Assembly (NCBI RefSeq): GCF_032062135.1
Contig: NC_092868.1
Span: 45,759,603 to 45,823,602 of the forward strand
From: Pyxicephalus adspersus
Taxonomy: Eukaryota > Chordata > Amphibia > Anura > Pyxicephalidae
Direction: 5' to 3'
Length of the DNA stretch: 64,000 bases
Of the stretch, positions 26,401 through 33,724 are shown piece by piece (position 1 is the first letter of the stretch; every line of letters starts with the position of its first letter). The notes below the pieces were generated by a model. That model saw nothing but the letters and a program-made list of their open reading frames with translations, searched no databases and was not told where the DNA came from. The translations under genes and the position numbers were made by a program.

Positions 26401-28144
26401 ATTTATAGGGCTCCAAACTTATTAATATATGGCTAAATATAAAGTTTAGTAAAGTATACTGTAGGGTGCTGTGATTCTAAACTGAAATGATTGATTATAA
26501 CATATCCTATAGGTTTTGCCATTTTTAGTTGCTGCCTCCCATCTATTAGCACTCATCGCCCATCTGTGCTCCTTTCCTGTATAAGTCTGTTTTGGCGCTT
26601 GGAAAGTGATACTAGAATTTGGTTTTATGCTGTATCATTATAATTACTAGTGAGTAATAAAGTATGTAAAAAGATCATTATAAAATAAATTATGAAGCAA
26701 ATTTGCAGGATCCTTATGTTATACTTGCTGAATTTAAGGTCAGGTCTCATTAGGCTTCATCCTGAAGAAGTGGTGTTATACCACAAAACGCGTCGATGAC
26801 ATACAGGCACTTCTTGTGAGGCTTGCTATAATGTTTCAACTACGTATTTATGCTGATACTTTTATGTAAAAGAGGATGTGTGTTTGTGTATTGTAATATA
26901 GGGACACCGTGGTTCCTTCTCTAGGACACTGTGATACAAACGTCTCCTATATCACTTTTTTAATATGATGTACCAGTAAAATATTTTAGGAATTTTATAG
27001 ATGCCGTTAAAGTCCCATTTTTCTGCACATATTGATTTTAGAATGAAATAATCCCATAATGAGTGAGAAAAAGCAAACAAATATTTTACATTTCTTTAGT
27101 AATACCAAAGATAATGCAACTAATGATAATAGTAATAGTTCACTTAACCGCGAGCTGATCAATGAATCAGAGCCTCCACAGTCCTTGTCAGGCACCATTA
27201 AGAAGATCATTATTTTACAAATGTATTTGTCTTTTTACAAAAATTCAGATTGTGCACGGAATTTAAATGATGAATTTAGTGGTCCGTGAGGTCTGAAAGG
27301 TTGGCGAATGCTGTGCCAGGGAACCGGAAGATGCTACATGTGGGGTCTCCTTGTGGCAGCCCCATAGCGAATGAATAGGGGCGGCAATAAGCTGAGCAAG
27401 GATTGCTCACTCCTGCCAGCTGTCACATGTGCAGACATTAGTTCTTTAAAGGCTGCCATGCGATTGTTCAAGCAAGGGCCAGCTGCTGGCATTTATCAGG
27501 AAATAGATCAGAATGTCAGTATTGTTTCCAGGAGAGGTGACAACCCTCCCCAACATGTTTATGGACGCTTTCCTTTAGTCATGTGATGTGTAGAAGTTAT
27601 AACTCAGTCAATATGGTTTCCTGATTTCCAGAAACAATGACTTGCCAGACAGCGGGCTTTGGGCTCGGTGGTGTTGATGGGGGGGCGGCATGGGAATGCT
27701 TGAGATGAAAAATTGCTGGAACCAATATTATTAATAAACAGGAGTTATATAGCACCAACATATTAAGCAGCACTGTACATTAACCATTCTGCACACAAAG
27801 GCTTCTATATGACATGTTCTCTTTATTATATTATATGTGACCACATTATATGTGACCTAAGCTGCTGTACCTCAAGCTATGGCCACATATGTGATTGCAC
27901 AGAGTTTCCCCTGAAACAAACCTGCCCTGTATGGGGTACAACACCAGGAAAAGGAGACTGAATGGGCTGCACGTGTGACTCTGAGAAGTCTCATTCTCCG
28001 GCTCCTACAATACATGGCGTTAAAGCATTACCACACAATGGTAGAATAGGAACTCCAGAATATTATCCCACACATTACCTGCCCCCCGATACTGACATCG
28101 AAGAAGACGATGGGGTTATTGGTGTTGGAAGCCGGGACAGCCAT
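8370..28144 (-). CDS. PPIH: PPIH: peptidyl-prolyl cis-trans isomerase H (U4/U6 snRNP cyclophilin), complete, 9 coding exons
   Basis: The nine exons join in phase to a 534-nt CDS (177 residues plus stop), the length I recall for vertebrate PPIH. The family is a single-domain nuclear cyclophilin that binds the PRPF4/PRPF3 part of the U4/U6.U5 tri-snRNP and catalyses proline cis-trans isomerisation during splicing. The sequence shows the cyclophilin core in order: FFDVSIGG (residues 14-21), GYKGSTFHR with the catalytic Arg at about residue 67, [21 protein letters not shown], and [12 protein letters not shown] with the ligand-stacking Trp and His. It ends with [15 protein letters not shown] and CGEM. 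All introns have GT donors and AG acceptors. The start is the only ATG giving the family N terminus [11 protein letters not shown]. Compared with the human protein as I recall it, changes are confined to the N terminus and scattered conservative sites. Gene identity is secure; untranslated exons are not resolved. Confidence 0.97.
9610..10870. repeat. 29/30-bp minisatellite with higher-order modules, in PPIH intron 8 (N gap 9767-10359)
   Basis: The basic unit is GTTACATGTCTGCGCAGTAC plus AGCCTCCTC (29 bp), or a 30-bp form with GTTTACGCG at the left part. Runs of this unit alternate with a longer ~80-bp module (CAGTAGCCTCATGCAATACC ... TTCAGAAGCCTCTTG) seen near 9617, 10443, 10648 and 10785. 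The 30-bp form dominates left and beside the gap, the 29-bp form on the right. Confidence 0.92.
9767..10359. other. Assembly gap (593 N)
   Basis: Run of N within the 29/30-bp minisatellite. The flanking bases on both sides are units of the same repeat, so the gap is collapsed or unsequenced array. Confidence 0.99.
11975..12080. repeat. Interspersed repeat family Q, fragment
   Basis: GATCTGTAAGGGCGACATTC, TCTCACTGGCCAGCGATATA and TTCAAGGGTTCCCACGTGTT match the middle and end of family Q. Confidence 0.55.
12418..12458 (-). CDS. PPIH: PPIH coding exon 8
   Basis: This 41-nt exon completes the Gly codon from exon 7 and encodes [13 protein letters not shown]. The acceptor is ATTTTCAG and the donor GTAAAT. 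It is too short to appear as an isolated open frame and was found by searching for the family sequence. Confidence 0.95.
12515..12858 (+). mobile_element. L2 LINE 3' fragment with reverse-transcriptase C terminus
   Basis: Plus-strand translation [20 protein letters not shown] matches the conserved end of L2/CR1 reverse transcriptases. It is followed by the L2 tail (GATTGTAAGCTCTTCAGGAC ... TTGGCGCGATATAAATCCTG) and ATT/AAT repeats. 5'-truncated. Confidence 0.85.
13222..13562 (-). mobile_element. tRNA-derived SINE with L2-like tail, near full length
   Basis: Read in reverse from 13560: a tRNA-like head (GGTGGCTCAATGGTTAGCAC, then a B-box-like GGTTCAAATC), a body with GTGGGTTTCCTCCAGGTACT and ACATGCTGTTAGGTTACTTG, and a tail ending in CAGTGCTGCGTAATATGTCG. 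The tail resembles the L2 tail in this window, as in SINEs mobilised by a partner LINE. Confidence 0.8.
14019..14043. repeat. Poly(A) tract
   Basis: About 24 consecutive A in a PPIH intron, without a recognisable retroelement body to its left. Confidence 0.9.
14511..14598 (-). CDS. PPIH: PPIH coding exon 7
   Basis: The exon encodes [20 protein letters not shown] followed by WLDGKHVVF, carrying the QFFIT substrate-binding motif and the Trp and His of the active site. It is 88 nt. The acceptor is CTCTGCAG, the donor GTGAGT, ending in phase 1. Confidence 0.97.
14860..14880. repeat. (TA)n microsatellite
   Basis: Ten TA units followed by an AT-rich stretch, in a PPIH intron. Confidence 0.9.
14967..15255 (-). 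mobile_element. Harbinger-like MITE, copy B
   Basis: Same family and orientation as copy A: ends GGCTTTGTACAGACGTG and TTGTGTACCTAGCC. The target sites have decayed (TTG left, TTA right). It retains the paired GGAAAGGATC...GATCCTTT internal stem. Confidence 0.8.
15557..15861 (+). mobile_element. Harbinger-like MITE, copy C
   Basis: Ends GGCTACGTAGACACGTG and CACGTGTGTACAAAGCC, flanked by TTA on both sides (15554-15556 and 15862-15864). It lies 300 bp from copy B in opposite orientation. Confidence 0.85.
16187..16285. repeat. Interspersed repeat family P, copy 2
   Basis: CTATAGTTGATCCAGAGAAA followed by ACCCTTTCTGATCCAGGAAA; a diverged partial copy. Confidence 0.6.
16416..16574. repeat. Imperfect inverted repeat (~55-bp arms)
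   Basis: Left arm GGGCACCAGGACCCAAACTC, GACGAGTTTCACAGAATCTG; right arm CAGGTTCTGCGAAACGCATC, GAGTTTGGGCCCTAGTGCC. The spacer is about 48 bp. Arms match at roughly four bases in five. Confidence 0.8.
17173..17265 (-). CDS. PPIH: PPIH coding exon 6
   Basis: The exon has 31 codons running from [19 protein letters not shown] to HSAPGLLSM, phase 0 on both sides. The acceptor follows CCCACAG and the donor is GTATGT. Confidence 0.97.
17765..17962 (+). mobile_element. 5'-truncated SINE of the same family
   Basis: Starts within the body (AAAAACATGCAGTTAGGTTA), then GGGACATTAGATTGTGAGCC, GACAGCTAGTGACATGACCA and the tail GCGCTGCATAAAATGTCCGC. The tRNA-like head is missing. Confidence 0.8.
18371..18704 (+). 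mobile_element. Harbinger-like MITE, copy D
   Basis: Ends AGCTATGTACACACGTC and AGTGTGTACGCAGCT with TAA target sites at 18368-18370 and 18705-18707. It is highly similar to copy F, so probably a recent insertion. It contains a short duplicated CCCCTCCCCTCTCCATAG. Confidence 0.88.
18710..20480. other. PPIH intron 5, mostly unique
   Basis: Contains two hAT-like terminal sequences (CAGTGATGTCCAACCTTTTG at about 19151 and CAGCGGTGTCAAACTCAAAT at about 19409) with short decayed bodies. No gene seen. Confidence 0.5.
20491..20533 (-). CDS. PPIH: PPIH coding exon 5
   Basis: The exon encodes [14 protein letters not shown], which contains the cyclophilin active-site Phe and Gln. The acceptor is CCTGCAG and the donor a consensus GTGAGT. 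The reading frame stays open into the intron for some distance, which is chance. Confidence 0.97.
20838..21050. repeat. Unnamed interspersed repeat family Q, copy 1
   Basis: GCTTCTCAACCAGGGATCCT, CCAGAGGTTGCTGGGGGTTC, CTTTCTGTAAGGGTGACATT, AGAAGGGGTTCCCTGAAGAT. Collinear with 48715-48985 and in part with 11975-12080. Confidence 0.7.
21612..21915 (+). mobile_element. tRNA-derived SINE with L2-like tail, full length
   Basis: Head GTGTGGCTCAAAAGGTTAGC (A-box-like) and GGCTCGAATC (B-box-like), body with GCGTGGGTTTGCTCCGGGTA and AAAAGGCATGCAGTTAGGTT, tail GACATTAGATTGTGAGCTCA through CAGCGCTGCGTAATATGTTG and ATAATAAT. Confidence 0.83.
22237..22281 (-). CDS. PPIH: PPIH coding exon 4
   Basis: The exon encodes [14 protein letters not shown] plus two bases of the catalytic Arg codon, which is completed by exon 5. 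The acceptor is TCTTTAG and the donor GTTGGT. Confidence 0.96.
22923..22946 (-). CDS. PPIH: PPIH coding exon 3 (24-nt microexon)
   Basis: This exon of only 24 nt encodes QFCTGEF plus split codons on both sides. It starts after ATTACAG and ends before GTTTGT. The flanking phases (2 in, 2 out) join exons 2 and 4 to give the family sequence [13 protein letters not shown]. Confidence 0.96.
23005..23090. repeat. Repeat pair S, copy 1
   Basis: CCCAGCACTTTTCAGTAACC, TTTTTTGGGTGGTAACTGAA, GGGTCACAATACAGGGGATG. Its partner is 1 kb away at 24010-24130. Confidence 0.6.
24010..24130. repeat. Repeat pair S, copy 2
   Basis: CACCCAGTACTTTTCAGTAG, CTGTTTCTGGGTGGTTACTG, TAGGTCACAAAACAGGGGCC; collinear with 23005-23090. 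Confidence 0.6.
24190..24403. mobile_element. Foldback element, copy 3
   Basis: Arms CTGGAGAGAATACACTTTCA/GAAAATGTATCCTCTTCAGC and GAAGCTGGGTGATCCAG/CTGGATTACCCAGCTTC, spacer around ACATTTGTTAACAAATAGCC. Complete. Confidence 0.83.
24868..25445. repeat. Unnamed interspersed repeat family R, split by MITE copy E
   Basis: AAAACATACTTACCGGCCTG, TGCCAGGACAGGATGAACTG, CATCCCGGCCTGGCCAATAA then, after the MITE, AATCAGGCAGGTAAGCTTAT and TTTATTGCAGAAGGGACATT. Matches 50157-50432. Confidence 0.68.
25067..25378 (+). mobile_element. Harbinger-like MITE, copy E
   Basis: Ends GGCTAGGTACACATC and GTATGTACACAGCC; target sites are unclear. It is inserted inside another interspersed repeat (24868-25061 and 25379-25445). 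Confidence 0.78.
25637..25701 (-). CDS. PPIH: PPIH coding exon 2
   Basis: The acceptor is CTTACAG and the donor GTACAA. The exon encodes [20 protein letters not shown] plus FR (Arg codon split), the first beta-strand region of the cyclophilin barrel. It is 65 nt and ends in phase 2. Confidence 0.97.
25895..27313. mobile_element. hAT-type element, copy 1, with 8-bp target-site duplication
   Basis: Starts CAGTGGTTGCCAACC and ends GGTTGGCGAATGCTG, flanked by a perfect 8-bp TGCCAGGG (25887-25894 and 27314-27321): a hAT hallmark. A short open frame at 27059 ([17 protein letters not shown]) resembles the N terminus of hAT transposases, but it stops soon after and no catalytic domain is present. 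This copy has some 700-800 bp (about 26238-27045) absent from copy 2, which may be a further insertion. It sits in PPIH intron 1. Confidence 0.85.
25974..26050. repeat. Perfect hairpin: 35-bp arms, 7-base loop
   Basis: Left arm begins GGGTGACTGTTGTAATGGTG, right arm ends CACCATTACAACAGTCACCC; the loop is CCGTACG. Every one of the 35 pairs matches. It lies inside hAT copy 1, and the left arm has no counterpart in copies 2 and 3. Confidence 0.95.
27722..27785 (-). mobile_element. Short L2 tail fragment
   Basis: ATTATTAATAAACAGGAGTT then TATAGCACCAACATATTAAG and GCAGCACTGTACATTAA. Only the 3'-terminal 60 bases remain. Confidence 0.7.
28079..28144 (-). CDS. PPIH: PPIH coding exon 1
   Basis: This exon holds the start codon and residues 1-22, [11 protein letters not shown] through FFDVSIGGQ, ending in phase 0 before a GTAATG donor. 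The ATG lies about 70 bases inside a promoter-like block with NRF1, ETS and CRE-type motifs. Confidence 0.96.
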
Positions 28145-28173
28145 GTCTGTCGCTGGCAGAGAAGAAGGTAGAC

Positions 28174-28225
28174 GCGCTGTAATACGTCACTTCCTGTCTC
28201 CGGACTAAACCGCATGCGCAGTGGA
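28174..28225 (-). promoter_or_regulatory. PPIH proximal promoter: CRE-, ETS- and NRF1-like sites
   Basis: Within 80 bases upstream of the PPIH ATG the plus strand reads TACGTCA (28183-28189, CRE-like), CACTTCCTGT (28188-28197, ETS core) and CGCATGCGCAG (28211-28221, an essentially perfect NRF1 site). This trio is typical of TATA-less housekeeping promoters. The start of transcription is not visible. Confidence 0.7.
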
Positions 28226-28409
28226 TGACCCAGCTAGCACGTGGTTATCATTTGCAAATCTGAGTTTTGTTCCTATTTATTTGTATTGTATCACGTTTAT
28301 TGTGTTATCACCTTATAAATTTTTACTTGGCAGAGATCGGATATTGTTTGATGTCTCGGGGAGAAGTCAGCATTGCCCCTATAATCCCCCCTCATATATA
28401 TAGTTGGTG

Positions 28410-29030
28410 TTATGCCTACCTTCATTGACACTCATTTATATAATTCCGACACATTGATGATCATCAGTGTAATGTCATTTTGCGTGGATGGTCGTTGGTG
28501 TATTGCCCCCTTTTATTAATATTCATTAATCTAATGCACCCTTACATTTTTAGACTTTGGTTAAGGCCTATTTTTATTGAAGGTCAATAATGTAATTTCA
28601 ACACATTTAGGGACAGCAGTGTAATGCCCCCTTACATTGGTTGTCATTGGTTTAATGCCTCCTTACACTGACAATCATTAATCTAATGCCGCCTTTCATT
28701 ATATGTCATTTGTTTATTGCCCCCTTACATTAATGGTCTTTAGTCTAATATCCCCATGTATTATTGGACATTATTGTAATGCCATTTTACATAGCTGTTC
28801 ATTGATGCGATGCCCCCTTGCATTGATGGTCATTGGTGTGACGCCCCCTTGCATGAATGATCATTGGTGTAATGCCCCCTTGCACGAATGGTCATTGGTG
28901 TGATGTTCCCTTGCATGAATATTCATTGGTGTGATGTCCCTTTGCATAGATGGTCATTGGTGTGATGTCCCCTTGCATAGATTGTGGTGGTCATTAATGA
29001 AGTCCTATTTTTCATTAGTGGTCAGTGCCC
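28410..29030. repeat. Degenerate ~31-bp tandem repeat upstream of PPIH
   Basis: Around 19 imperfect units of a 31-bp motif (best form CCCCCTTGCATGAATGATCA plus TTGGTGTAATG). Units near the PPIH promoter are highly diverged; those at about 28800-28980 are nearly homogeneous. Confidence 0.85.
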
Positions 29031-29424
29031 TTTACACAGGTGACCCGTTACAACTATAACTGTGAGAATAGTGCCCCCTTAAGGTAGTGCTCAGGGAAAG
29101 TCCCATAAACATATAACATTGGTGTTCAAGTGTTATTTGCATGAGATTCCCATGTGTCAGCTGTTACACTGGCACTGTTATACATGAGATTAATTTTCTC
29201 CTAATAACATAGTGAACATCAGGATTGGCTTGAACCTTCTGCCACTGTGTGCTGGTACAGCCTCATACAGAAAAGTACATGTCCTGGGAATTAGAGCACT
29301 TACTTAAAATGGGTACTGTTCTGGGTAAAATGGTTTGGGAGAATGAAATAGAAACAAAAGTGCCTAAAGTCCTGGCTGGGGACATACTGTGGGTGTCATA
29401 AGCCTACCTACTTAATGCATAGTA

Positions 29425-29530
29425 ATTCAAGTTGAAAAGACTCCATCAAGTTCAACCACTAGGGAATTAAACATATCCCAGATATAAAACCCTGTAGACA
29501 TAGTTGATCCAGAGGAAGGCAAAAAAGTAA
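29425..29530. repeat. Interspersed repeat family P, copy 3
   Basis: CATCAAGTTCAACCACTAGG, ATTAAACATATCCCAGATAT and ATAGTTGATCCAGAGGAAGG, collinear with the 3205 copy. Confidence 0.7.
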
Positions 29531-29819
29531 CCCCCAGTACTTCCTTAATAATAGATGAATGGCACAGCATAAGGGGGGTATAACATCAGAATTAATGTTG
29601 ATCATATACATCGGCCCTTCACTATGCATATCAGGAGTCGTTAGCAAGCTAAGAAAGTACAAAACAATAGCTGTTCATGGAGTTGGGGTTTAACTTTAAT
29701 GTATCATAGATAGAGCAAACACATACAGTTCCACTTAGAAGTGCATATAAGCAGCATTATGTGTAGTAAATGGGATACACTCACACTTTATCTACTATCC
29801 AGGTGAAAAAAAAAAGCTT

Positions 29820-29892
29820 TGCCGAAACCCGGGATCGAACCAGGGACCTTTAGATCTTCAGTCTAACGCTCTCCCAACTGAGCTATTTCGGC
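29820..29892 (-). tRNA. tRNA-Phe (GAA), copy 1
   Basis: The 73-nt gene folds into a full cloverleaf: 7-bp acceptor GCCGAAA/TTTCGGC, D arm GCTC/GAGC, anticodon stem TTAGA/TCTAA with GAA at 29859-29857, T arm CCTGG/CCGGG, discriminator A. The A box (TAGCTCAGTTGG) and B box (GGTTCGATCC) are intact. A run of T follows within six bases as a Pol III terminator. No intron. It appears functional. Confidence 0.97.
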
Positions 29893-30446
29893 TGGTGAGT
29901 AAAAGAGGTAGTGCTGTCCCTTGGTATGCTTATCTGAGTCATAAAGAGTTGCATAAGTTCCTATTATGGACTATTAATATAATTATTATTATTTTTTTAT
30001 TATTATTATTTAGGATTTATATAGTGCCAACATATTACGCAGCGCTGTACATTAAATAGGGGCTGCAAATGACAGATACATACAGTGACAAAGGAGAGGA
30101 CCCTGCCCCGAAGAGCTTACAATCTAGGAAAAGGGGGATGTATAATTAGACAGATAATAATCAATAAAGGCAATATGAAACTTGAATTACTTTTATTCAT
30201 TGTAAAAAAAAAAAAATTTAAGATTTTAGACAAAGCATGAGGATACATTGAATTGCATGCCAATGTGCAAATGGGCATTATATGATCCATATATACAGTG
30301 TGGCCTCAGTGAAACACGTAAAACACCAACATAATGTTGCTTTTTTGCATCCTATTTTAAAATGAACACAAAACTATTTAGGAATCAAAAGTTACATAAG
30401 TGACTAGAAAAATGATGAAATAATCATGTACCAAGGAAGAAGGCAT
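29893..30446. repeat. Segmental duplication, copy A (tRNA-Phe flank)
   Basis: This block next to tRNA-Phe copy 1 matches 33725-34281 almost base for base, including an L2 tail and the phrase GTGTGGCCTCAGTGAAACAC. Differences are a few substitutions and small indels. The match ends at ACCAAGGAAGAAGG, where copy B passes into a minisatellite and copy A into unrelated sequence. Confidence 0.9.
29975..30135 (-). mobile_element. L2 tail (in duplication copy A)
   Basis: Reads ATTTAGGATTTATATAGTGC, TACGCAGCGCTGTACATTAA and GAAGAGCTTACAATCTAGG in reverse orientation. Its duplicate is at 33818-33966. Confidence 0.85.
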
Positions 30447-30661
30447 ATCCCCCCTCACCCCCTAAAAATAAAACATACAATACCCTGTTGTCTTTTATCA
30501 TTGAAATCTTTATTCCATACATTGCAGGTTTGTCTATGTATGTATGGCTGCAGTTTTATTACTTTATGGTGATCCCATGCACATCTAAGAATGCAAATAA
30601 TCCTAAGAAACCACAGAGAAAATCACATTAGTATTTTACCCTATAAATTTTACATGAATCT

Positions 30662-30812
30662 AATAATATTAACATATTAACATTCTAATAAAACCAACAT
30701 ATTAGGCAGCTCTGTACATTAAGTAGAGGTTGCAAATGACAGACAGATAAATACAGTGACACAGGAGGAGGAGAGGACCCTGCCCCGAAGAGCTTACAAT
30801 CTAAGAGGTGGG
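30662..30812 (-). mobile_element. L2 tail
   Basis: Reverse-orientation tail (AACATATTAGGCAGCTCTGT ... CCCCGAAGAGCTTACAATCT). Truncated, no coding sequence. Confidence 0.8.
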
Positions 30813-30829
30813 GGGAAGTTACACACAAT

Positions 30830-32040
30830 AGAAGGGGCTTGTTATTAAGGAGCTACGCTTGTTATTAAATATTGGACACAATGGGTATATCCTGGGTGCT
30901 AACATTCACATATACAGCTAAAGAACAATAAAATCTAATATCAAAGTTTTTGCTTTTAGACACTGCATTGACTGGTGATCATACATAAGTGAATTGTGTC
31001 CAGTAGGTTTTTCTTGCTCTGATTAAAACTGCAAAAACCTTTTTTGAAGAGAGGGGAGAAAAGCAGCCCATAGCTCTTTATTTTTTTTTTGGTTCTAGAG
31101 TAGCAAGTCCCCATGGAAATACTAACAATGAACTTTTCTTATATGCCTCCTGTGGTCTGGTGAATTGAGCCCGATTTTTCCAAAGGGAGAATGTTGACTT
31201 TTCCAGTCAACAGGGACCCAAGACCCCCTAATACCTGGGACTCTGTGCCAGCCTTCCCATTGGCTGCTGGCCTTGTTTTCTGACACCCTCACCTGGTCAG
31301 AGTTGTAGATTGGCCAAGGCGGCAAGCACATGCTCCAGCCACTTTTCTTTGATTGACACCTGTGATGGCCAATGATCTTAGTGAACAAGATCTGGGCATC
31401 TCGGCGAAACTAGAAGGCTTGGAAAGGGAGGGAAGAGGTGAGACTGGAGAGATTGTGTGAGCACCTGTGTGACAGCAAATAGAGACAGAAGGAGACTTCA
31501 GAGCTGGAGCTGGCTGAAAATAGAGGAGCCTTACATGAACAGATCTATACAATGCAATCTGATCATTGTGTTATGGGTGCGGCTAAACGCATGGCTGGGG
31601 GAGGATCAGAAGGGGACCACCAAACTTATTCTTGCCCTGGGTCTTAAAATGGCCTTTTAGTTCTATTAGTGCACAAATGCCCAATAATGCTGCTGGAAAT
31701 TCTGCACATTCTGCAGCAAAATATGAGGAAGTGTTAGGCCTACAAAATGTCCCCTATCTTATGGAGGAGGGTGGATGTTCTGTAGTCTTAACACACTTTC
31801 TGTCCTTGCAGTGCTGTTCCTCTTCAGATACAATATTCATTATCAGCCTAGGACAGAAAATGTGTTACTGGCTGGTTCACCAGGAATAAAAACCTGAAAT
31901 ACAGGACTTATGAACAATACATAAATGAATTTATGAATAAAAATCAATCACTTACTATAGTAACATTCTTTTTTTCAAAAAAAGTACACATCTATCATTG
32001 TACAAATTCCAGAAATTATTCAATCCCCCTTCTATTATAA
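30830..32040. other. Intergenic, nothing recognised
   Basis: Between tRNA-Phe copy 1 and tRNA-Leu. There are short open frames on both strands at 31120-31890, but none has splice sites, domain similarity or codon character I can recognise. Confidence 0.6.
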
Positions 32041-32122
32041 GGTAGTGTGGCCGAGCGGTCTAAGGCGCTGGATTTAGGCTCCAGTCTCTCTGGAGGCGTG
32101 GGTTCGAATCCCACCACTGCCA
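32041..32122 (+). tRNA. tRNA-Leu (UAG)
   Basis: An 82-nt type II tRNA with acceptor GGTAGTG/CACTGCC, long variable arm, anticodon TAG at 32075-32077 and B box GGTTCGAATC. No intron. TTTT follows within eight bases. It lies between tRNA-Phe copies 1 and 2 on the opposite strand. Confidence 0.97.
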
Positions 32123-32779
32123 ATATTTTAAATATTCACATTGTTATCTTTGACAACACTACATTAAAAGAAACTTAAATTCGCATCCCTCATATTAAGA
32201 ACTGATAAACAGCAACAAACACGATCATATACTAGTGATATATTTCTTTAAATATATTTTTTTACTGCCACTACTTCTGACTGACCACTAGAAGGCAGCA
32301 GAGTGGCTGCAATGTCATTGATGGGGGTGGTTACATTTGTAGCACTGCTCTCTAGCACAATGAAGTGGCTACAAAAGAAGGCCTTCTGAACAGAGCATGA
32401 ATTGTAGCCACAGACGTTAAGGATCTGCAGTTTTCTCCAGAGGGGTTAATTGAACACATATTTCAGAACAATAGGAGGAAGGATTTGGTTCATTAAAACA
32501 TGAAAGAAATACGAATTACAATTTTTTTTTAACTTTAGTTATACTTGAAACAGACATTTTCACCAATTAATGGGTTATTGGGCAAATGTCCTTTTTAATG
32601 AATGTTACATATCACTTCAAAGGAATTTTGTTCCATTTCTATTCAGCCATGTTTTGATGAAACCCAGTTTTATAGTGAATTTAAGCATATACCATTTAGG
32701 GGTACTGCGTGTAATGCAGAGGGATGGGGCACTGCATGTAATGCAGAGGGATTGGGCACTACGTGTAATGCAGAGGGAT

Positions 32780-32922
32780 NNNNNNNNNNNNNNNNNNNNN
32801 NNNNNNNNNNNNNNNNNNNNNNNNNNNNNNNNNNNNNNNNNNNNNNNNNNNNNNNNNNNNNNNNNNNNNNNNNNNNNNNNNNNNNNNNNNNNNNNNNNNN
32901 NNNNNNNNNNNNNNNNNNNNNN
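32780..32922. other. Assembly gap (143 N)
   Basis: Run of N inside 27-bp minisatellite array 1. Confidence 0.99.
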
Positions 32923-33002
32923 GCAGAGGGATTGGGCACTGCGTGTAATGCAGAGGGATTGGGCACTACGTGTAATGCAGAGGGATTGGGCACTGCGTGT
33001 AA

Positions 33003-33646
33003 NNNNNNNNNNNNNNNNNNNNNNNNNNNNNNNNNNNNNNNNNNNNNNNNNNNNNNNNNNNNNNNNNNNNNNNNNNNNNNNNNNNNNNNNNNNNNNNNNN
33101 NNNNNNNNNNNNNNNNNNNNNNNNNNNNNNNNNNNNNNNNNNNNNNNNNNNNNNNNNNNNNNNNNNNNNNNNNNNNNNNNNNNNNNNNNNNNNNNNNNNN
33201 NNNNNNNNNNNNNNNNNNNNNNNNNNNNNNNNNNNNNNNNNNNNNNNNNNNNNNNNNNNNNNNNNNNNNNNNNNNNNNNNNNNNNNNNNNNNNNNNNNNN
33301 NNNNNNNNNNNNNNNNNNNNNNNNNNNNNNNNNNNNNNNNNNNNNNNNNNNNNNNNNNNNNNNNNNNNNNNNNNNNNNNNNNNNNNNNNNNNNNNNNNNN
33401 NNNNNNNNNNNNNNNNNNNNNNNNNNNNNNNNNNNNNNNNNNNNNNNNNNNNNNNNNNNNNNNNNNNNNNNNNNNNNNNNNNNNNNNNNNNNNNNNNNNN
33501 NNNNNNNNNNNNNNNNNNNNNNNNNNNNNNNNNNNNNNNNNNNNNNNNNNNNNNNNNNNNNNNNNNNNNNNNNNNNNNNNNNNNNNNNNNNNNNNNNNNN
33601 NNNNNNNNNNNNNNNNNNNNNNNNNNNNNNNNNNNNNNNNNNNNNN
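33003..33646. other. Assembly gap (644 N)
   Basis: Run of N between array 1 and tRNA-Phe copy 2; it hides the junction and the tRNA terminator. Confidence 0.99.
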
Positions 33647-33651
33647 AGCTT

Positions 33652-33724
33652 TGCCGAAACCCGGGATCGAACCAGGGACCTTTAGATCTTCAGTCTAACG
33701 CTCTCCCAACTGAGCTATTTCGGC
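33652..33724 (-). tRNA. tRNA-Phe (GAA), copy 2
   Basis: Identical over 73 nt to copies 1 and 3. Its 5' flank, and about 560 bp beyond, nearly matches that of copy 1, marking a recent segmental duplication. Its 3' side runs into an N gap after five bases (AAGCT), so a terminator cannot be confirmed. Confidence 0.96.

Larger units (their letters stand above)
32697..33646. repeat. 27-bp minisatellite array 1 (contains two N gaps)
   Basis: The visible units read like GGGCACTGCGTGTAATGCAG plus AGGGATT: about three complete units at 32700-32779 and three at 32923-33002. The rest is unresolved (N at 32780-32922 and 33003-33646). If the gap sizes are right the array is about 35 units. The far edge touches tRNA-Phe copy 2. 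Confidence 0.93.

Noticed and set aside
27059..27289. 76-codon frame as a host gene
   Set aside because: It lies inside a hAT element bounded by an 8-bp target duplication and is best read as a transposase remnant.
28410..29030. CRISPR-like array
   Set aside because: The repeats are contiguous with no unique spacers and the sequence is clearly vertebrate; it is a tandem repeat.
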